A model generated the notes under the pieces. The model saw only the letters and a program-made list of their open reading frames with translations. It was not told the origin of the DNA and ran no database searches. Shown one piece after another: positions 1 to 8,120 of a stretch of DNA of 64,000 nucleotides. The translations under genes and the position numbers were made by a program. The DNA is from CAYJAB01 sp964368305 (lineage in GTDB: Bacteria; Bacillota_I; Bacilli_A; Erysipelotrichales; Erysipelotrichaceae). The first letter of the stretch is position 1, and every line of letters begins with the position of its first letter. The stretch is from contig CAYJAB010000003.1 of NCBI GenBank assembly GCA_964368305.1, forward strand, positions 1-64,000, written 5' to 3'.

Positions 1-53
<53 letters not shown>

Positions 54-73
54 GCGTCATTGAATGCCTAATA

Positions 74-102
74 ATAATAACACGCACCCCTATAGATGTC
101 AA
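74..102 (-). promoter_or_regulatory. Promoter of tRNA-Ile
   Basis: On the minus strand there is a perfect -35 TTGACA (97-102), a 17-base spacer, and a -10 TATTAT (74-79). It lies about 20 bases before the tRNA 5' end, as expected for a sigma-A stable-RNA promoter. Apart from this promoter I see nothing in 103-178. Confidence 0.8.
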
Positions 103-178
103 CACATAATAAGAAATTTTTTTATACTTTTTTTTAAGTTTTTTCTTGTGAAAAAAACACTAAATTATACACCCTATT

Positions 179-535
179 TTAGTCGTCTTTTCTTAAAAAT
201 CCAAACTTACTTTGAATACCTCTTTCACGTAATTTTGATCCTGAATATGACCCAAAATAAGCAACTCCTACATAAAGTATAGATGCAAATACAATCTCAA
301 CCGGTGTACGTAAATAGATGATTGATGGTAAGCATAATAAACCAACCAAAATTGGATAGAAAGGACTTACATCAGTCGTTACACCATAAATATGAGAGAT
401 TACAAAAACCATAAATGGAATCGCTAAAAAAATCGCAACAACTTCTCCACTTGAATCAAGAATTCTTATAGTGTAAAAATAAAAAGAAAACAAGTTCACA
501 ATCAAATACGGAAGCATAGGCAATATCTTATTCAT
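179..535 (-). CDS. Hypothetical small integral membrane protein
   Basis: A 118-residue hydrophobic protein with about four predicted membrane segments and a short basic C-terminal tail ending in KDD. I do not recognise the family. Two in-frame ATGs are available. AGGGGG touches the ATG at 541 but sits 7 bases before the one at 535, so I take 535 (MNKILPM). It stands alone between the tRNA and the rpsI terminator, and nothing in the context indicates a function. Confidence 0.6.
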   Translation of the reverse strand: MNKILPMLPYLIVNLFSFYFYTIRILDSSGEVVAIFLAIPFMVFVISHIYGVTTDVSPFYPILVGLLCLPSIIYLRTPVEIVFASILYVGVAYFGSYSGSKLRERGIQSKFGFLRKDD

Positions 536-701
536 ATACATTCCCCCTATAAATTATTTTTATTTATTTTATTACTATTATTATACTAAATAATTTTAAC
601 TTTGTGAATAAAAAAATAAGTTGCTAAAAACTTCATAACAATCTTTTTGAATTATCTTCAATTTTACTTTGCGATATTTAAATTATCTATATAGAAAAAA
701 C

Positions 702-729
702 AAAAAAAGACCACTCATAATGAGTGATC
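702..729 (-). terminator. Rho-independent terminator of rplM-rpsI
   Basis: On the minus strand, hairpin GATCACTCAT/ATGAGTGGTC is followed by a run of seven T. It lies about 27 bases after the rpsI stop codon and ends the ribosomal-protein transcript. The stretch between this terminator and the small membrane gene (542-701) is AT-rich and shows no gene. Confidence 0.85.
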
Positions 730-755
730 TGATTTTTTTCATAACGATAATAATA

Positions 756-1163
756 TTAACGTTTAGAGAATTGTGGAGCTCTTCTTGCACCTTTAAGACC
801 GTATTTTTTACGTTCTTTAGCACGTGGATCTCTTGTTAAGAATCCAGCAGCTTTTAATGCAGGACGGTAATCGCTAGATACTTCAAGTAAAGCACGAGCA
901 ATACCATGACGCATAGCGCCTGATTGTCCAGTGTATCCTCCACCTTGTACATTAATTTTAACATCGAAAGATGCTAAAGTTTCAGTTAATACAAGTGGTG
1001 TTCTAACTACCATACGTAATGTTTCTAAAGGTAAGTATTCATCCAATGTCTTTCCGTTTACGCTAATAATTCCAGTTCCTGGAGTTAAAAATACGCGTGC
1101 TACAGATGATTTACGACGTCCAGTACCAATATAAGTTACTTTTTCGTTCTTTTTAGTTGCCAT
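756..1163 (-). CDS. rpsI: 30S ribosomal protein S9
   Basis: A 135-residue protein of normal bacterial S9 length. After a short leader (MATKKNEKV) it begins the S9 fold with YIGTGRRKSSVARVF. The Gly-rich stretch NVQGGGYTGQ and the basic C-terminus ending ARRAPQFSKR, the tail that reaches the P-site tRNA, are both present. The gene follows rplM after 11 bases, the widespread rplM-rpsI pair, and is last in the transcript before the terminator at 702-729. A strong GGAGG lies before the ATG. Confidence 0.98.
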   Translation of the reverse strand: MATKKNEKVTYIGTGRRKSSVARVFLTPGTGIISVNGKTLDEYLPLETLRMVVRTPLVLTETLASFDVKINVQGGGYTGQSGAMRHGIARALLEVSSDYRPALKAAGFLTRDPRAKERKKYGLKGARRAPQFSKR

Positions 1164-1174
1164 TGTCTTTCCTC

Positions 1175-1612
1175 CTAACCTTTAATTGCTAACTCAACTG
1201 GTTTTTGAGCTGCATGTGGGTGTTTATCCCCTGTGTAAACAAATACATGTTTACGTTGAACGTTTCCTAAACGAGTATGTGGTAACATACCATGTACTGC
1301 TTTTTCTACCCATTCAACTGTGTATTGCTCTCTCATTACACGTGTAGATCTTGTTCTTAATCCACCTGGGAATTGAGAGTGACTATAGTAGAATTTTTTC
1401 TCAGTTTGATCACCCGTGATAACAATTTTATCAGCGTTGATAATGATTACAAAATCACCACAGTCTACGTTTGGTGTATATGTTGGTTTATGTTTACCAC
1501 GTAATACACTTGCAACTTCTGTTGCTAATCTTCCTAAAGTTTTGTCAGTTCCATCAACGATATACCATTGACGTACAACCTCATTTGGTTTTGCCATTGT
1601 TGTTTGGCGCAT
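1175..1612 (-). CDS. rplM: 50S ribosomal protein L13
   Basis: Early large-subunit assembly protein. It starts MRQTTMAKPNEVVRQWYIVD and continues DKTLGRLATEVASVLRGKHK, typical of Firmicute L13. The N-terminus at 1612 is chosen over an upstream in-frame ATG at 1633 because AGGAGG lies 9 bases before it and because MRQTTM is the conserved start. Length is 145 residues. An apparent L13-type leader RNA and a dedicated promoter precede it; rpsI follows. Confidence 0.98.
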   Translation of the reverse strand: MRQTTMAKPNEVVRQWYIVDGTDKTLGRLATEVASVLRGKHKPTYTPNVDCGDFVIIINADKIVITGDQTEKKFYYSHSQFPGGLRTRSTRVMREQYTVEWVEKAVHGMLPHTRLGNVQRKHVFVYTGDKHPHAAQKPVELAIKG

Positions 1613-1620
1613 AATAAATT

Positions 1621-1672
1621 TCCTCCTGTCCAAAAGTAGTTTCCGGGGCTACATTTGGCATAAAGTGCCGAT
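1621..1672 (-). promoter_or_regulatory. Probable L13 leader (autoregulatory mRNA structure)
   Basis: Between the rplM promoter and its ribosome-binding site, the minus strand folds into two small hairpins. One is GGCA-CTTTA-TGCC (1657-1669). The other is a GTAG/CTAC stem, extended by A-T pairs after one mismatch, immediately before the AGGAGG. Firmicute rplM genes commonly carry such an L13 leader, thought to bind L13. Assignment is from position and hairpin layout, without a covariance-model search. Confidence 0.55.
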
Positions 1673-1676
1673 TACT

Positions 1677-1705
1677 ATTTTATTATTAATCTTGTATTTA
1701 GTCAA
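1677..1705 (-). promoter_or_regulatory. Promoter of rplM-rpsI
   Basis: On the minus strand: -35 TTGACT (1700-1705), 17-base spacer, -10 TAAAAT (1677-1682), directly after the stop codon of the PHP phosphatase gene. It gives the ribosomal pair its own transcription start inside the ecf-truA cluster and places the start of the leader RNA near 1670. Confidence 0.7.
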
Positions 1706-1707
1706 GG

Positions 1708-2508
1708 TTATTTTGAAATTCTCTGAATATTTTTGAATTTTACATTCGATACCATTTCAATACCCAACGCATTTAAATAATCTTCTGCCTTTTTTTCATT
1801 CTCGAAATCAAAATAATCTTTAGGAGAATGTGCATCAATACCGATAATAGCCTTACATCCAACTTCTTTTGCGATTTCCCAAAACTTATCATACGGATAA
1901 AAAGTATCTCCACCTATAACGCCACGAAGGCCTCCTAAATTATATTCTAAAATAACATCATTCTCTTTCGCACTTATACACAATTTACGACTCATTTCTT
2001 CTACATCTTTGTCCCACTTTTGATACCCTCTCATAAATAAATCAGGGTGTGCAAAAATTGTATATAGATTTGTTTGCATCGCTTTTATTGAATCTTCTAA
2101 ATAATCAATCAATAACTGAGATTTATTTTCATATCTTCCATAATAATAATCAAAATGATCTACTTCATGAAAATGATTCCCCAATATAATATAATCCAAT
2201 TCATATAAATCTATTTGGTCCTTTAACCATTCCATACGATCCTCAAAATATTCACATTCAAGACCAATCAATATATTAATTTGTCCTTTATATTTATCAC
2301 GCAATGCTCTTAAAGACATTACATATTCTTGTAATTGCTCAGGTTTCATTCTAATTCTTGGTGTCTCGTTTTCTTTTGGTATCCAACAAGAATGGTCTGT
2401 AAATCCTATTTCAGTAAATCCAGCTTCCATTGCAGCTAAAATATACTCCTCATCTGTGCCTGATGCATGATTACAACGTGTTGTATGCATATGATAATTT
2501 TTATTCAT
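1708..2508 (-). CDS. PHP-domain phosphatase (histidinol-phosphatase HisJ/HisK-like)
   Basis: A 266-residue PHP-family phosphoesterase. The first metal motif HMHTTRCNH is at residues 6-14, a GFTDHS motif follows, an LGLEC-like strand carries a metal-binding Glu, and IGIDAHSP near the C-terminus supplies Asp-His ligands. This matches the family that removes phosphate from histidinol phosphate, but no other his genes are here, so the substrate is uncertain. The start at 2508 overlaps the truA stop (TAATG) with GAGGT 8-9 bases upstream; a longer in-frame start at 2541 lacks these signals. Confidence 0.8.
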   Translation of the reverse strand: MNKNYHMHTTRCNHASGTDEEYILAAMEAGFTEIGFTDHSCWIPKENETPRIRMKPEQLQEYVMSLRALRDKYKGQINILIGLECEYFEDRMEWLKDQIDLYELDYIILGNHFHEVDHFDYYYGRYENKSQLLIDYLEDSIKAMQTNLYTIFAHPDLFMRGYQKWDKDVEEMSRKLCISAKENDVILEYNLGGLRGVIGGDTFYPYDKFWEIAKEVGCKAIIGIDAHSPKDYFDFENEKKAEDYLNALGIEMVSNVKFKNIQRISK

Positions 2509-3242
2509 TAATATTTTACCTCTACTAAATATAAGCCACATGCATCAATATTTTGATTAAACGCATTCTTATCTTTCGCCTTTAAAACTTCTTCTACTCT
2601 TTCTGGTTTATATTTATGTGCGCCTACTTGCACAAGTATCGCACACATCATTCTAACCATATATCTTAAAAATCCATTTCCTTCAAAACGAATAATAAGT
2701 TCATCTTCCTTTTTAATAAAATCAATTGCATATATCGTTCTTACTTGGTCTGCCTTCTCTTCTTTTGTATTTGCACAAAACGAAGTAAAATCATGTTTAC
2801 CAATTAAATACTGACTTGCCATTTTCATTGCTTCAACATCCAATTCTTTACAATATTGAAGTTGATAATTTCTTTTAAATAGCTGATATTCTCCCATATT
2901 AATATGATATGCATATACTTTAGCTTTTGCTGACTTTCTAGCATGCATTGCATCACCCACTACTTTAACATCTGTAATTCTTATATCATCATCTAATCGT
3001 GCATTCAATGCCATCATAAATCCTTTTTCAGTAATATTTTTCATATCACTATCAAAATGAAAAACTTGACCTAAAGCATGCACTCCTCTGTCTGTTCTAC
3101 CACTTCCATGAATAATTATCTTCTCCTTAGTCAAATGATACAGAGCTCTTTCTATACTTCCCTGTACGCTTTTAAAATCCGCCTGCGTTTGCCATCCAAC
3201 ATATTCTACGCCATCATAGCTTACCGTTACAAAATAACGCAT
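2508..3242 (-). CDS. truA: tRNA pseudouridine(38-40) synthase TruA
   Basis: Converts U38-U40 of the tRNA anticodon arm to pseudouridine. At 244 residues it is the usual size. The catalytic Asp is residue 51 in GSGRTDRGVHA, and the C-terminal domain has the conserved FLRYMVRMM segment. It overlaps ecfT by one base upstream and the PHP gene downstream, so it is translated within the ecf cluster, the common Firmicute arrangement. Confidence 0.97.
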   Translation of the reverse strand: MRYFVTVSYDGVEYVGWQTQADFKSVQGSIERALYHLTKEKIIIHGSGRTDRGVHALGQVFHFDSDMKNITEKGFMMALNARLDDDIRITDVKVVGDAMHARKSAKAKVYAYHINMGEYQLFKRNYQLQYCKELDVEAMKMASQYLIGKHDFTSFCANTKEEKADQVRTIYAIDFIKKEDELIIRFEGNGFLRYMVRMMCAILVQVGAHKYKPERVEEVLKAKDKNAFNQNIDACGLYLVEVKY

Positions 3243-4042
3243 TAGATATACACCGCTACCACAGCAATACTTATAAATACAAAAATCACGACAATAAAAG
3301 ATAAAATATCTTTCGTTTGAACTTTTAATTGTTTATACCTTGTTCTTGTTTTAGTAGGAGAATACCCACGTGCTTCCATCGCATTCGCTAAATCTTCAGC
3401 ACGTTGAAAACTAGATACAAACAGTGGAACAATCAATGAAAGAATCGCCATTATTTTTTCCTTTAATGTCCCCTCTTTTAAATCTACACCACGACTCGCC
3501 TGTGCTTTCATAATACGATCCGTTTCCTCAATTAATGTTGGAATAAATCTTAACGCAATCGAAATCATCATCGCAATTTCATGTGCAGGCACATGAAATC
3601 TTTTAAATACAGATAACAAATCCTCAATCGCAAGCGTTAAATCAAGCGGTTTTGTAGTAGCAGTTAATACAGTTGTTACCATAATCATTAAAATTAAACG
3701 AAATGTAATATAACACGTTTGAACAATCGCATCTGTATGAATCATAAACCCATTTATATCAAATAAAACAGGTCCCGTTTTAATTACAAATATATTAATA
3801 ACAAGCAAAAACACCAACATAAAAAACATTGGTTTCATCGCTCTATAAATAAAAGACAATTTTAACTTAGATAAAAAGACCAAACCTAAAAGGGCAACCC
3901 CCATAATACCATACCCAACAAATCCTGCAGGTAAAAATACAGCAATCAATAAAATAAACATAGAAATCATCTTTATACGAGGATCTAGTTTATGAATAAA
4001 TGAATCCATAGGCAAATAACGCCCAAGTGCAAAACTATTCAT
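3242..4042 (-). CDS. ecfT: ECF transporter transmembrane subunit EcfT
   Basis: The membrane scaffold of a group II energy-coupling-factor vitamin importer. The 266 residues have about five to six membrane helices. Two coupling motifs contact the ATPases: an ASRG-type motif (QASRGVD) in the middle and EARGYSP about 30 residues later. It overlaps ecfA2 by 8 bases and truA by 1. No S-component gene is in the window, as expected for a shared ECF module. Confidence 0.95.
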   Translation of the reverse strand: MNSFALGRYLPMDSFIHKLDPRIKMISMFILLIAVFLPAGFVGYGIMGVALLGLVFLSKLKLSFIYRAMKPMFFMLVFLLVINIFVIKTGPVLFDINGFMIHTDAIVQTCYITFRLILMIMVTTVLTATTKPLDLTLAIEDLLSVFKRFHVPAHEIAMMISIALRFIPTLIEETDRIMKAQASRGVDLKEGTLKEKIMAILSLIVPLFVSSFQRAEDLANAMEARGYSPTKTRTRYKQLKVQTKDILSFIVVIFVFISIAVVAVYI

Positions 4043-4892
4043 GATTAACCTCCTGCTTAATACTTTCTACTAATGATTGAAGATCTAAAACACTATCATC
4101 AATATGATATCCATTTTGATTTAATGCTTCTTTCACTTGAATAACCATTGGAGGATTAATGTTCATTTCACGTAATAATTGAGTATCTTTAAAGAAAGAT
4201 TGTACATCTGCTTTCACAAGAACATTCCCCTCTTTCATCACAATAACATTATCTGCATATTTCAGTACTTGCTCCATATCATGTGTAACCATAATAATTG
4301 TTTTATGATATTCACGATGAAGTTGCATAAACAAATTCATCATATATACACTTCCTTGAGGGTCAAGTCCAGCAGTTGGTTCATCTAATACAAGAATCGA
4401 CGGATCCATCGCTAAAATACCAGCAATCGCGACTCTTCTTTTTTGCCCACCAGATAAATCAAGTGGTGATTTTTCAAAGTATGATTCATCAAGTCCTACA
4501 AGTTTAATCATCTCTTTTGCTTTTTCTGATGCAACTTCAGGATCAACTTTAAAATTTAAAGGACCAAAACACACATCTTTTAATATTGTTTCTTCAAATA
4601 ATTGATATTCTGGAAACTGAAAAACCAACCCTACTTCTTTTCTTAGTTTCTTTAAATCCTTAGCCACAACATTTGCCTCTATTAACTTATCTTGGATTTG
4701 TACCGACCCTTTTGTAGGAAGTAAAAGACCGTTTAAATGTTGAACCAGTGTTGTTTTCCCACTTCCTGTTTCACCAATAATCGCAGTAATCTTTCCATCT
4801 TCAATATCTAAATCGATACCTTTTAATGCATGATATGCAAAGACAGTACCTTTTGAATATTCAAACTCTACTTCATTGAAACGAATTGACAT
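4035..4892 (-). CDS. ecfA2: ECF transporter ATP-binding subunit EcfA2
   Basis: ABC ATPase of the ECF vitamin transporter, 285 residues. Walker A is GETGSGKTTL, the signature is LSGGQKRRVAIAG, and Walker B is ILVLDEPTAGLD with the switch His in TVTHD-like MVTHDM. It overlaps both ecfA1 (by 25 bases) and ecfT, so the three subunits are translationally coupled. It pairs with EcfA1 to form the ATPase heterodimer. Confidence 0.95.
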   Translation of the reverse strand: MSIRFNEVEFEYSKGTVFAYHALKGIDLDIEDGKITAIIGETGSGKTTLVQHLNGLLLPTKGSVQIQDKLIEANVVAKDLKKLRKEVGLVFQFPEYQLFEETILKDVCFGPLNFKVDPEVASEKAKEMIKLVGLDESYFEKSPLDLSGGQKRRVAIAGILAMDPSILVLDEPTAGLDPQGSVYMMNLFMQLHREYHKTIIMVTHDMEQVLKYADNVIVMKEGNVLVKADVQSFFKDTQLLREMNINPPMVIQVKEALNQNGYHIDDSVLDLQSLVESIKQEVNHE

Positions 4893-5695
4893 AATTCTTC
4901 TACCAACCTTTCAACATTTAAGGATTCTTTTACAATAATCCCTTCTTTTTTTAACTCTTTCGCAAGTTTATATGCAAATGGAACATCTAATTGTAAATCA
5001 ATTAACTCTTGTTCACGACTTAAAATTTCGCTAGGCTTGCCTTCCATTGCGATTTGTCCATCTTTTAATACAATAACATAATCACTTTTACTCACTTCTT
5101 CAATATCATGTGTAATTGAAATCACTGTTAATTTTCTTTCTTTAAAAATACGATCAATTAATGCACCAATCTCCGCTTTTCCTTGAGGATCTAACATACT
5201 TGTTGCTTCATCAAAAATTAAAATATCAGGCGACATCGCTAAAACACCTGCAATTGCCACTCTTTGCTTTTGACCACCCGATAGGCGTGTAGGCTCACTA
5301 TTTAAATATTCACTCATATTAACTTCTTTCGCAAAATGTTCAATAATTGAGTCCATTTCACTTGGATCAACATTATGATTTTCAAGTCCAAATGCGATAT
5401 CATCTCTTACAGTTGCGCCAATAAATTGATTATCAGGATTTTGAAATACAATACCAACTTTATCACGGATATCTTGTATATTTTCTTCACTTAACGTTTT
5501 AGAATCAATAAAAATATCCCCACTTGCTTTTTCAAGCAATCCGACGATTAGTTTTGCTACAGTACTTTTCCCACTTCCATTTTGACCAATGATTGAAACA
5601 TATTGTCCCTTTTCAATTGAAAACGAAAGATTTTTTAGTATATTTGTTTCTCCATCATATGAGAAATTTAAATCTTTTACTTCGATTTGTTTCAT
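4868..5695 (-). CDS. ecfA1: ECF transporter ATP-binding subunit EcfA1
   Basis: The first ATPase of the ECF module, 275 residues. Walker A is GQNGSGKSTV, the signature LSGGQKQRVAIAG, and Walker B ILIFDEATSMLD. The usual catalytic-Glu motif of DEP form is DEA, typical of EcfA1. The start MKQIEV at 5695 is chosen because GAGGTGG lies just before it; the reading frame extends 17 codons further upstream without a ribosome-binding site. It begins the operon ecfA1-ecfA2-ecfT-truA-PHP. Confidence 0.95.
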   Translation of the reverse strand: MKQIEVKDLNFSYDGETNILKNLSFSIEKGQYVSIIGQNGSGKSTVAKLIVGLLEKASGDIFIDSKTLSEENIQDIRDKVGIVFQNPDNQFIGATVRDDIAFGLENHNVDPSEMDSIIEHFAKEVNMSEYLNSEPTRLSGGQKQRVAIAGVLAMSPDILIFDEATSMLDPQGKAEIGALIDRIFKERKLTVISITHDIEEVSKSDYVIVLKDGQIAMEGKPSEILSREQELIDLQLDVPFAYKLAKELKKEGIIVKESLNVERLVEELCQFVSMK

Positions 5696-5754
5696 ATTCC
5701 ACCTCAAAATCTTTATTATTATACTACCATCACTTTTAAAACTCAAACGATATC

Positions 5755-5782
5755 ATTATAAAAAGGTAGTTTTCACTACCTT
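5755..5782 (-). terminator. Terminator after the RraB-like gene
   Basis: Minus-strand hairpin AAGGTAGT-GAAA-ACTACCTT followed by T residues, overlapping the stop codon region of the upstream gene (stop at 5781). It separates the ddl transcript from the ecfA1 operon. Confidence 0.8.
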
Positions 5783-6245
5783 AATCTACTACATTAATTT
5801 CGTATCCTTTATAAATACCTTGACCTTTACTAATCAATTCATTCATTTTAACAATATCTTTTGTCACAACATCGATATCATTCTCAATTGTCTTCTCTAA
5901 AGAAATCGCATCTTCATGATCTATCAATTCATATCCTTGATCTTTCATTTCTTTAAAAACTTTTAATAAACGATCATTATTAAAACAAATAAAATAATGT
6001 CTTATCTTTAAGTTTTCTTCATCTTCAAAGTTTTTTAAAACCTCAGAAATTTGAATGATTGTATCTTCAATATCCATATCAGAGCTTATTTCTTCACTTT
6101 GAACTTCTTCCTCATTTTGTTTATTTAAATTTAAATAAACCTTTTCTTCATCTTTATCTTGCTTTTGTTTTAAAAGTGCTGAAACACCAGCTGCAACTCC
6201 TGCTACTGCTGTAACTGCGACTACTGCTTTTAAAAATTTTTTCAT
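5781..6245 (-). CDS. Membrane-anchored protein with an RraB-like C-terminal domain
   Basis: A 154-residue protein. Residues 5-24 form a membrane anchor (AVVAVTAVAGVAAGVSALL), then comes a charged linker rich in Glu. From about residue 80 there is a compact domain with the pattern EMKDQGYELID and a terminal GIYKGYEINVV. These resemble the RraB (RNase E inhibitor) fold in layout, with the last strand GxYxGxExxV. Similarity is by eye and weak. It sits 15 bases after ddl and shares its transcript, ending at the terminator at 5755-5782. Function unknown. Confidence 0.5.
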   Translation of the reverse strand: MKKFLKAVVAVTAVAGVAAGVSALLKQKQDKDEEKVYLNLNKQNEEEVQSEEISSDMDIEDTIIQISEVLKNFEDEENLKIRHYFICFNNDRLLKVFKEMKDQGYELIDHEDAISLEKTIENDIDVVTKDIVKMNELISKGQGIYKGYEINVVD

Positions 6246-6260
6246 TATTTTTCCTCCTTT

Positions 6261-7442
6261 TTATGATAGTTTTCCTTTTGCGCCTTTTGATCCGCCTGAT
6301 TTGAAATCTTTTAAAATATTTGTATCATATGAGAACACCATTTTTTCATGTCTTCTTTGACGCGCAATAGCTTGATCAACAAGACTTTGCATCAACATTG
6401 GAAAATCTACATTTGATTCTTTCCATAAATAAAATGCCAAAGATCCTGGAATTGTATTAATCTCATTTACAAATACCTCATTTGTATCTTCATCAATCAT
6501 AAAGTCAATACGACAAACTCCAGATGCACCTAGTATTTTAAATGTACGAACAGCTAAATCTTGAATGTTCAAAGTACTTGCTTCATCAATTGATGCAGGG
6601 ATAATACGTTTTGCACTCACCATCCCTTTACTCTTGCCATTTCCTTCATATTTATCATGGTAAGATAAAATTTTATCTGCTTTAGCAACCTCTTCAAGTA
6701 CACTTGCACGACAAGAATATACATCACCAAGAACAGAACAATTAATCTCCTTTAAATTTTCTATCATTTTTTCAATCACAATTTTTTCATCATATTGATT
6801 CGCAGATTTAATAGCTAATATTAATTCTTTCTCATTAAATGCGACTTCAATACCAACACTTGATCCAAGACACGCTGGTTTTATAATAACTGGATATCCA
6901 ATTTTAGATACTTCCTCAAGTACGCGTTGCTTTTCTTTTTCAATTTCATGTCCATACACCCACGTCCATTTTGTCATTGGAATATTAGAGTTTTCAAGCA
7001 CATGCTTCATAATAACTTTATCTTGACCAACACCCGCAGCAATTACATCACATCCACTAAATGGAATATTCATCATTTGAAGATACCCTTGAATTGTTCC
7101 ATCTTCTCCATTTGTTCCATGGATTACTGGAATTGCAATATCAATTTGTGTTTTTTTAGATTTAGAAAATAACCCTTTTTTTATTGGTTCAATAAATACT
7201 TGTTGGTGTGATTTATACATTGTAACTTGATCTGTTGTTTCAACTAACTTGTTTAAGTCTTTATACGTTTCGATATTTCTAAGTGATGCATCACTATATA
7301 ATTGACGTTTTTTAGAAATATAAATTGGTACAACTTCATATCTTTCTTGATCTAATGCATCCATTGCTTGAAGCGCAGATATTACACTTACTTCATGCTC
7401 AACCGATTCACCACCAAATATGACTGCGACATTAATTTTCAT
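6261..7442 (-). CDS. ddl: D-alanine--D-alanine ligase
   Basis: ATP-grasp ligase that joins two D-Ala for peptidoglycan precursors. The 393 residues begin NVAVIFGGESVEHEVS (the Glu/Ser N-terminal motif). They contain IIKPACLGSSVG (ATP-binding), CRIDFMID and NEINTIPGSLAFYLW (metal and D-Ala2 binding). The C-terminus has an unusual Gly/Lys/Ser-rich tail (SGGSKGAKGKLS). The neighbouring MurF-like ligase uses its product, so a shared cell-wall role fits. D-Ala-D-Ser or D-Lac specificity cannot be excluded from sequence alone. Confidence 0.93.
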   Translation of the reverse strand: MKINVAVIFGGESVEHEVSVISALQAMDALDQERYEVVPIYISKKRQLYSDASLRNIETYKDLNKLVETTDQVTMYKSHQQVFIEPIKKGLFSKSKKTQIDIAIPVIHGTNGEDGTIQGYLQMMNIPFSGCDVIAAGVGQDKVIMKHVLENSNIPMTKWTWVYGHEIEKEKQRVLEEVSKIGYPVIIKPACLGSSVGIEVAFNEKELILAIKSANQYDEKIVIEKMIENLKEINCSVLGDVYSCRASVLEEVAKADKILSYHDKYEGNGKSKGMVSAKRIIPASIDEASTLNIQDLAVRTFKILGASGVCRIDFMIDEDTNEVFVNEINTIPGSLAFYLWKESNVDFPMLMQSLVDQAIARQRRHEKMVFSYDTNILKDFKSGGSKGAKGKLS

Positions 7443-7454
7443 CTTTATTCTCCT

Positions 7455-8054
7455 TTAATCAAATTGGACTTCACTCAGTCCTTTATATACGCTGTAAGCT
7501 TTATCTAATTCAGCTTTTGTATTTTTAAAACTTAATTGTGGTAGATTCTCATAATCAAAAAATTCAACAGCATCTGTTTCATGATTTGGTCGTGTATTTC
7601 CACCTATAATTGTTGCACTATAATAATGCACATAATCAGATGTAACTGTTTTATAGTCTTTATAAAGTTCTCTTTGAAATACACCTAATAATTTCTCAAT
7701 TTTTACATTTAATCCTGATTCTTCATATACCTCTTTAACACCATTTTGACTTGATGATAAATATAAATCACACCATCCTCCAGGTACAGACCATGCACCA
7801 TCTGTTTTCTCTTTAACCATTAATAGTCTATCTTGATCATCAAAAACCATAACACGCACCGAAACATTTGGAGTAGGATAAATATCTTTTACGAAGATAT
7901 TTTGTTTTATTTCGTTGTCACTAATAGAATCTAGCATTTCTATTGACAATTTTTCTAATTCTTCATAATTTTCAAGCGCATATGGGTCTTTACTAAATAA
8001 CTTCCCTATTTTAGATACGCTCAATATTTTTGTAACAAATTGTTCAAATCTCAT
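7455..8054 (-). CDS. NUDIX hydrolase
   Basis: A 199-residue protein with an N-terminal helical extension of about 65 residues and a C-terminal NUDIX domain, like ADP-ribose or nucleoside-diphosphate-sugar pyrophosphatases. The NUDIX box runs GGWCDLYLSSSQNGVKEVYE then ESG. The first box Glu is replaced by Leu, which also occurs in related proteins with GGWADVGLSPSE boxes. The start at 8054 follows GAGG by about 8 bases; three codons further upstream is a GTG. It lies 12 bases before ddl. Substrate unknown. Confidence 0.85.
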   Translation of the reverse strand: MRFEQFVTKILSVSKIGKLFSKDPYALENYEELEKLSIEMLDSISDNEIKQNIFVKDIYPTPNVSVRVMVFDDQDRLLMVKEKTDGAWSVPGGWCDLYLSSSQNGVKEVYEESGLNVKIEKLLGVFQRELYKDYKTVTSDYVHYYSATIIGGNTRPNHETDAVEFFDYENLPQLSFKNTKAELDKAYSVYKGLSEVQFD

Positions 8055-8085
8055 TTTAAACACCTCACTTCTTATTATACCTCAT

Positions 8086-8120
8086 AAAAAAAACAAATAG
8101 AAGACAAACTTCTATTTGTT
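8086..8120 (-). terminator. Terminator of the MurF-like operon
   Basis: Minus-strand hairpin AACAAATAGAAG/CTTCTATTTGTT followed by seven to eight T. It overlaps the last codons of the MurF-like gene and lies just before the NUDIX gene start, so it separates the two transcripts. Confidence 0.85.

Noticed and set aside
137..160. Hairpin GTTTTTTC-TTGT-GAAAAAAAC near the small membrane gene
   Set aside because: Only A/T stem pairs with few G/C; too weak to call as a terminator with confidence.
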